Source: Lycorma delicatula
Lineage: Eukaryota > Arthropoda > Insecta > Hemiptera > Fulgoridae
Length of the DNA stretch: 64,000 bases
Direction: 5' to 3'
Assembly: GCF_047948215.1 (NCBI RefSeq)
Contig: NC_134458.1
Coordinates: 137,624,536-137,688,535 of the forward strand
Positions 57,733 to 64,000 of this stretch are shown here, one piece after another (positions within the stretch are counted from its first letter, which is position 1; every line of letters starts with the position of its first letter). The notes under the pieces were generated by a model. That model was not told the origin of the DNA. It saw only the letters and a program-made list of their open reading frames with translations, and ran no database searches. The translations under genes and the position numbers were made by a program.

Positions 57733-58440
57733 CTCTTTATAGTTCGATAGACTTGGCCTAACGGTGTTCAAGAGCCATTATGTCCTTTTTAAAAAACTTT
57801 TCCCAACTCTTCAATAACCATTCGTAACAACCATCTCACTTTACTGTGATCAGAAAAAATATTTTCTCCAAGTCATCTGTTTAAGTTCGAGAAAAGATAG
57901 AAATCGTAGGAAGCCAAATCTAGCGATTTAGGAGGGGGGTAGAGCAGCAATTCAAACCTCAGTCTGGTCATTGTATTCGGTAAAACGGGAACCGGTCCAT
58001 TATTTTTATGAAACGGCAGTTATTTATTTTTTTTGACCGATTACGGTTTTTACTTGATTTCATCTCGCAAACGTTGCAGTATATTTGCGTGTAATACTAC
58101 CGTTGTATTGTTTTCTTCTTTTTTGTATGATAATTGATAAAAATTTCGCCTCCAGAAAAACAGTGGTAATAACCTTTTCAGTAGAGGACTGACTACCTTG
58201 TTTGGTTTTGGTTCGCCTCCTGCTGTCTTTTTTGTTATTGTTTCCGTATCTGAGATGATTTGTGAAGAACTCGGGTTTTATCAACCGTTATAAATTAGCG
58301 CAAATATTCATTTGGGTTTCGCTTGGAATGTTCTAAACTGTAGAATGAAATATCCATTCGAACAATTTTGTGGTTGAATGTGAACAAACGCAGTATTCAT
58401 CACTAGCAAATCATCGTACCCAAATATTTTTGTAAACTGC
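57733..58440 (-). pseudogene. mariner transposase pseudogene, copy 3
   Basis: Read on the minus strand in several frames: RMDISFYSLEHSKRNPNEYL, stop, FITVDKTRVLHKSSQIRKQ (the first catalytic Asp is kept in TVDKT), SSTEKVITTVFLEAKFLS, then PFHKNNGPVPVLPNTMTRL and RFELLLYP. LDLASYDFYLFSNLNR keeps the third Asp, and KDIMALEHR, stop, AKSIEL, stop, RDYSKK gives the C-terminus. At the second catalytic site the usual HxDN reads HKNN (codon 58002-58004), so Asp has become Asn. Many stops and frame changes are present. The N-terminal DNA-binding domain was not found. Inverted repeats were not identified. It belongs to the same mariner type as copy 2 but is a separate insertion. Confidence 0.85.
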
Positions 58441-58829
58441 TGAAAAAGGCCGTGTGAAATATTTATTTATCGCCTTAGCTGCTTTTCTGTTTTTCAATTT
58501 GCGATCTGCCAAAACGATTTTTTTTACATACCTTTTTTATATTATTTATTATTATTTGGACGTCCACTGCGGTGTTCACCTTCGCAGCTCATTAATTACA
58601 TACAAACTCGGAACCCATGTGTTAACGGTTTTAATTGACAGTACATACTCATCAAGAACTGTATTTAAATATTTCTGTTTTTTCTTTTTAAAAAAAATGT
58701 AAAAACTGCGTGAACTTTTGTTCTTTTTTTTATTACAGTCATTGAGAACGTCTTCATTTAGGATCTGTCAAATACAAAGTTCCGTACTAAACGGACGGTA
58801 TTTTTTAATATTTGATAATTTCAAATAAT

Positions 58830-59135
58830 GGATGAAACATTGTTTTTTGATTTGTTGGAATATAAGATTAATTCTTAGATAAAAAATATTAATAAAAGTT
58901 GTTCGGTAACTTGTATAAAAATGAACTCATTTTGATTGGAATAGAACTAAAATACTGAGTTTCAGTACGAAAAGAAATGAGACAAGGTCGCGTAGTCAAT
59001 ATTGTTAACTTTTACTTAGAAATACCAATAAAATATTTAAAAAAAACAACCAAGTTGAGAGCAGGATAACGGTCCAAGCAGTAAAAATTTTCATGATTAG
59101 ATTCGATGATGATAACTTTCTTTTAATTGAAATTA
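58830..59135 (+). pseudogene. LINE reverse transcriptase fragment (motifs B and C)
   Basis: NLYKNELILIGIELKY, stop, VSVRKEMRQGRVVNI and NFYLEIPIKYLKK match the LINE polymerase motif B region (normally VRQG followed by SPLLFNLY). After a frame change, RITVQAVKIFMIRFDDDN, FLLIEIKK matches motif C, where family members usually read IRFADD. Here it is FDDD, which keeps the two aspartates. Motif A and the rest are not recognisable. The piece is short and heavily mutated. It could be from the same family as the C-terminal piece at 55600-56110. Confidence 0.65.
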
Positions 59136-61745
59136 AAAAATAATTAAGAACAAATTCTGTATGGATTCATTTATTTAGTAGAAGAGATGTTGGAAGCAGA
59201 ATTAATGAAGTGTGATCGCAGTGTAAGATAAATTACCCCAAATAAAGGAAATTCGAGGACGCCTATTCCTCCTGCAATCCCACGAGAGATCAGGACATTT
59301 TTACCTAGAATGAGAGCAGTACTACTATTCCTTGTTGACCTTTTAATATATACTGGGACAATATTGCTTTTACTCCAAATATTAAATAACCGCTCGAGCG
59401 GGAACATACGCAGGGGTTCCTAAAGGAATAACTTTTACCCATCCCCGTAATTGTGTAGGATGTCAAAAAATATCAACTGAATTATAAACCCTTCAGCCTG
59501 ATCCTTGTAGGGGGTGAAAGAATAACTAGGTCGGTTTATGATATACTTAGGTATTCTGAGCTGGTCGATTTGATGTTTGAAGTAAAAGAAACAGATTCAA
59601 AATTGTAGGAAAAACATAAAGAAATTAATTTTACAGAAGGTTTAGCCAGTGTATCGGATTTAAAAGAATGGTGCTAAGTAAAAGAAATAGATAAATGAGT
59701 CAAATCAATTGTGTGATTTGTGCTATATAAAACATTCTAACTCCTTAATTAAATTTTAGTTTATTGCGAATCTTATAAAATTTATTATTATAAAAAAAAA
59801 AAAAAACAAATGAGCGAAAGATTATGATTTGTTTTATTTATATGTTATTTTGTATAAAAATAAAAACGTTTAAAATATTTTTATAAGTTTATAAATTGCA
59901 GATCATTTGATGAAATCGTTTTTTACCACTGAATTCCTTAAGAATTTATCGGTCATTGAAATCCATAAAATATTTCATCCGAATCCATTGAATTTTCGGA
60001 ATAGAAAATATGATTTTTTTTTTAATATACAAGATGTGTTAAGATTATATATCACAACGTTCCGTACTATATTATTAAAAATATTTTCAGAATTTTTTGC
60101 AATTCCGATATTGGAATGCATGCGCAGCGTGTTTGTATTTAAACAACAGGGGTTAGAAACATTGATTTGTGTGAAGCGTTGCATTTCTTTCCTCTTGGGT
60201 GTCTTTTTTTTGTTGCGATATTTACTGAATGAATAAACAATGATATTCTTTTTTTTACTTTTTTTTCGCCACATACCCCTTTTTATTATTAGTTCAACAA
60301 TTCTGATCACTAACAAAAGTGAATCTACGTATATACTATAATTCGTAATATCAAATTAAAACATTCCTTACTTTTACAATTTTAAAATTGACTGTAATGT
60401 ACTCTAGAATATAAAGAAATAACTTTGCTAAACGGCTATTGAAATAATTTTTAAAACTAGGAAATGATCAGCAACCGTTTACAGAAAAAAAAAAATCTTT
60501 AACTAGGTGGCCGGCTGTTTCATCATTAGTAGATACTGAGAGACTGGTTTGCAGAGAAAGAAAGTATCGAAAAATTAAAGAATATTATTTAATAACTAAA
60601 TAAACAATACTTGAAAAATAATGCAAAACAACATTTTCTATATATTTTTATAAAATAAAAGTAACTGTCGTTTAAAAATGATGAATTATCGTTTTAGGCA
60701 ATTCCAGTAGTAAGCGTAAAGTTAAACCACAGGAAAATTCTAACAGATAAATATTTATTTAATAAAAATACAAACAGTGTGAACTTTAAATAATTAAGAA
60801 CTCGTCAATAAATTCAGGGAATCGGGCGGGTTATATCTGTCTTAATTTTTTCATATTACTTACGCATCTTCAAGGTTCATCAGTAATTTATCTAATCAGT
60901 TGTATGGATTTAGCTGTTATGTTCTTCAACATTTATGCAGACTGGTTGTGGAAGCTGCAGTCGATACCAAATAACATTAAAGGTGTGGTTCCCCCTAAAT
61001 ACATGCGCAGTATGTATGGGACTGGCATGGGATACAAGTATGTGAAGTATTAACAAATCTTGAACTATTCATACGTATTACAAAAATTGGTTGATTTTTT
61101 TATCAACGTCGTATACATTAATTCAGTCGATTATTCTGGTTTGTAGTAGCCACGTTTATGAAGAGAGTTCTAATAAAATACTATACAAACCCTTTTATAT
61201 ACTGTAGTAATGACGTTCTGCATTCGTTCCGTTCCTTCCACTTCTCAGAGTTTAGAATCGACTCGGTAAATTCTTTCTGTGATTCTGGGGGAGAAAATCA
61301 AGAAGGAAAGGAAATATGTTGTGTGTAATGGCCTTCTACCTCCAGATGAATGAACGGACGAGACGAGGAATTACGTAGTACATTTCAAGGTTTCTTTCTG
61401 ATAGCAAGAGCGCATTTAACCCACATTCCCTCTGGAAATGAGGCAATCTTACCCGGGATGGGAGCTGTCCATTATTGAAAAAAAGCTGACAAAACAGTTG
61501 TAGGACTCCGGGAAAGGCATACCACTGTGTTGTTTCTGATGCACGTCTTATAAACACAACTTAATTAAAAATATTTATCATTTTATTTAAATATAATATT
61601 TTTTTGGTTTAACTCGGTGATTTTAACTAAAGCGCGCGCGCATACAGTATTTAATTCGCACGGGTGTGGCGGTACTAGCGGCGAAGGTCGGCACTAACCA
61701 AACTATTGTAATTTTACAACTTGCATAAAACAAATTTCGCTTGTA
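59136..61745. other. AT-rich non-coding DNA, no recognised gene
   Basis: Open frames at 59171-59407 (-), 59907-60236 (+), 59975-60316 (-) and 61336-61557 (-) have no motif that I recognise. The first and last lie in stretches less AT-rich than their flanks and could be old repeats. Confidence 0.4.
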
Positions 61746-61860
61746 CGGTCGGTACAGTGGCTTAGCCGCGATACTTAAAGCACCTGGAACCTAGTCAACC
61801 GGATTTTCGAGTTAGAGACCCATCCAGACAGAGTTACTTTTTCACACTTAAAATATTATT
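61746..61860 (+). repeat. Possible tRNA-related SINE head
   Basis: GGTCGGTACAGTGGCTTAGC resembles a tRNA D-arm region with an A box. About 40 bases later TTTTCGAGTTAGAGACC resembles a decayed B box. A T-rich then A-rich stretch follows. There is no second copy in the window, and the cloverleaf cannot be completed. Confidence 0.3.
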
Positions 61861-62038
61861 CATTTATTTAACACTACCGCTCATCTGTGATGTCACAACA
61901 TAGTAATTTAGAGCATTTTTTGGGATGGGTGTGTGATTTTGCAAACTTTTTTTGGAAATTATGTTTATCAATTAAATAATTGTTAACAGATGTGCCTAAG
62001 AAAATTATGCCTAATTAAGGTGAAATCAGTAGATACAG

Positions 62039-62345
62039 AGGGTGACATTGCTCTACAGTGTCACCCCCTTGACCTTTTAAGTTGAAAATTTAATGGCATC
62101 AGTGCCTCATATATAGAAGCAACATGGCCAAGTTTGATCAAAATCGGCCCAGTAGTTGTGAAAATATAAGCTGATTTAGAGGCCAACAACGAACACACGT
62201 ACGTACGAATATTAACATCCGAAAAATTTCCATTCGCTTTTAAAGTTTTGATTTCCTTAGGTGTCAAAACGTCAAGATCCGGTGAAAAACCGCATGCGAT
62301 CAAATTGGACCGATTACAATACTTTCTTTTCTAGACCTATAGCTC
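62039..62345. other. Possible non-coding repeat with terminal hairpin
   Basis: GGGTGACA and TGTCACCC form a perfect 8-bp stem at its left edge (about 62040-62067), and CTATAG is repeated at its right edge (62338-62352). The interior is less AT-rich than the flanks and has no known coding domain. Confidence 0.3.
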
Positions 62346-62940
62346 TGCTATAGCACTAGACCGGAAATTAAAATTATTTTCAATTGTAGATATAATCTAC
62401 AAGCTAAAACTAAAATTGTTTACCTCTAAAAATTAAATACTAATCGAAAAAAGATTTATCCTTGAAAAGTAATAAGAATTGAAAAAGTATTAATTTTTTA
62501 GTTTTAGTCCGTTTATTTTAAATGCTATTTTATATATTTTTTCTAAAGTGTACATTTTTTGTTTAATATAATGATTTTTTTTATCTTTTCTTTACAGGTA
62601 TGTCAAAAACGCAGGTTACTAGAATGAATTCTTAAGGTAATATGTAAATATTTAAGTTGTCTTTAATGTAAAACAATTACTTTTTTGTTGCTCCGTTCAT
62701 GAGGATTTATATTTAATTTGCTTACTTATCTGTATTGTTTCAATTTGTTAAATCCGAGTCCAGTTCATGTCAGTTTATATAGAAATTATATAAATGCGAG
62801 TTACATAAATTTTCTATATTGAGTTTTAATTCTTTATGTTTTGCAATTTTTTGCAACCAACCACATAAATTAAACTAAAACTATCAAGTTAACAGTACAT
62901 TTCGTCTTAAAACTGTGGTAACATTGAGTTTGGGTGGCAA
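62346..62940. other. AT-rich non-coding DNA, nothing recognised
   Basis: No supportable gene or repeat. Confidence 0.5.
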
Positions 62941-62941
62941 T

Positions 62942-62942
62942 C

Positions 62943-63016
<74 letters not shown>

Positions 63017-63034
63017 TGTGTGTGAGCGCGCGCG
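62942..63034. repeat. Compound microsatellite (TC)n-(TG)n-(CG)n
   Basis: About 27 TC units, about 12 TG units, then AGCGCGCGCG. The frame at 62934-63206 (+) translates the repeat and is not a gene. Confidence 0.97.
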
Positions 63035-64000
63035 TCTTCAGTTGATATTGCATAGAATTTTTGGCGAAACTTTGTTTATACTTAGCCAATTTTTGTTTGA
63101 CTTCATTATTTTTTATACGATTTTCGCTTATTTTTCAACCTCGAAAATTTTATCTACAAACTATTTTTTATTGATAAATTTAAATGAAGTCTTGTTATTA
63201 AATTAATTTTATTTGAAAAAAATTAGCTAAATTAATTGAACTTAATTCTTCCATAAAATTATAACTTTTTGCGGTTAAATTTTCGAGCACTTTATATTTT
63301 AAGGGATCTTTTGCATTATAATTTACGTAATATTATTATAAATTTGCAGCACTTATTTACTATTTCAGTTAATATGCCAAGTAGCAGACAGTTTGCCTCA
63401 TTTAGTTAGTTGGACGTTAGATACGGATATTGGATCAAGAATTACTTCCGGCCTCATTTCGAGATCTCATCTGTTAGTAGACTAGCAGCTTGCCGGCCGG
63501 CTAACTGGCCTATTGCCTCCATCTCACCTCTACTGACCTTTTCTTATAAAATCATCCATTCGACGTAGATTAATAAGTTTATTACTAGATTTCTTGTCTG
63601 TCGTTTTTTTTATTTTTTATTTTTAATCATGTATGTTTTTATATCTGTAGTTCTTATTGCACCTCTTGAAGTCGGTACATGATGAATTGAAGTTTTGTTT
63701 TTGATCCCGTATGTGTTTATAAATAGAATACGTTTTGTGTATTTTTATCTTGACGAAAACTTCATTACTTTTTTTTATCGGTAGGCGGCATATTTGTGCT
63801 GGTAAGGTTGTTCGTAATATAATTTTGTTTATGGTTTTTGTAGGTAAAACGTGTATTTTTTGTGTTAAAAAATTGCTTGCGTTTACTGAAGGGACCTTTA
63901 GCTGAAATTATTTTCATATTTATAACAATTCCGGAAGTAGAGAATTAATGATGAATAAGTAAATGAACCCTTTACGTTAAGGCTTAAAAAGGTTTGAACA
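63035..64000. other. AT-rich non-coding DNA, nothing recognised
   Basis: A GC-rich palindromic GCCGGCCGGC lies near 63493. No gene is supported. Confidence 0.5.

Noticed and set aside
59907..60316. Overlapping 109- and 113-residue frames on opposite strands
   Set aside because: AT-driven composition, no known domain, and two mutually exclusive frames of similar length suggest chance.
62934..63206. Open frame starting with a Ser-Leu repeat
   Set aside because: It is a translation of the (TC)n-(TG)n tract.
1..64000. LTR retrotransposons or viral insertions
   Set aside because: No paired long terminal repeats, integrase, protease or capsid-like motifs were seen in any frame.
1..64000. CRISPR array or bacterial operon
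   Set aside because: No regularly spaced direct repeats, no bacterial-style gene packing, and the mobile elements are typical of animals.

Overview
This window looks like AT-rich, gene-poor arthropod nuclear DNA, most likely from an insect. The evidence is its mobile-element content: degraded mariner copies, a PGBD-like piggyBac element, several non-LTR retrotransposons (Jockey-like, R4/Dong-like, RTE-like, I-like), tRNA-derived SINEs and long compound microsatellites. A hemipteran source is my impression only and is not proven by the sequence. I find no host protein-coding gene, no intact functional tRNA or rRNA gene and no CRISPR array. Nearly all recognisable coding sequence belongs to decayed transposable elements.

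Layout, left to right. 1-5.3 kb: AT-rich DNA with a TA/TG/CG microsatellite and a tRNA-Arg-like fragment. 5.3-6.4 kb: mariner copy 1. 9.1-10.1 kb: Jockey-like reverse-transcriptase fragment. 11.3-11.8 kb: a compound of two SINEs. 13.9-14.7 kb: one SINE of each family. 18.6-22.5 kb: a nearly full-length but frameshifted R4/Dong-type LINE on the minus strand, with a Myb-like N-terminus, reverse transcriptase, CCHC motif and restriction-like endonuclease, bordered by TAA triplets. 25.1-25.6 kb: 3' end of an RTE-like LINE. 26.0-26.3 kb: SINE with a perfect 12-bp target duplication. 27.2-31.0 kb: an end-to-end piggyBac element with TTAA at both ends and inverted termini. 31.9-32.5 kb and 41.3-41.6 kb: N- and C-terminal pieces of an IS630/Tc1-mariner-type transposase.

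36.4-38.6 kb: two more SINEs. 42.8-42.96 kb: large compound microsatellite. 44.8-46.3 kb: 3' half of an I-like LINE split by a SINE with a perfect 13-bp target duplication. 52.1-53.1 kb and 57.7-58.4 kb: two more dead mariners. 55.6-56.1 kb and 58.8-59.1 kb: pieces of another LINE. 62.9-63.0 kb: TC/TG/CG microsatellite. The rest is AT-rich DNA in which I see nothing.

The parts do not form a cellular pathway. They record successive insertions. The non-autonomous SINEs must have been mobilised by LINE machinery. The mariner and piggyBac copies carry mutations in catalytic residues, or deletions and stops, so none looks active. The most informative signals are the complete piggyBac boundary, the two SINE families that share a 3' tail and occur joined as an apparent dimer, the SINE-in-LINE nesting, and the TAA-bordered R4/Dong-like element.
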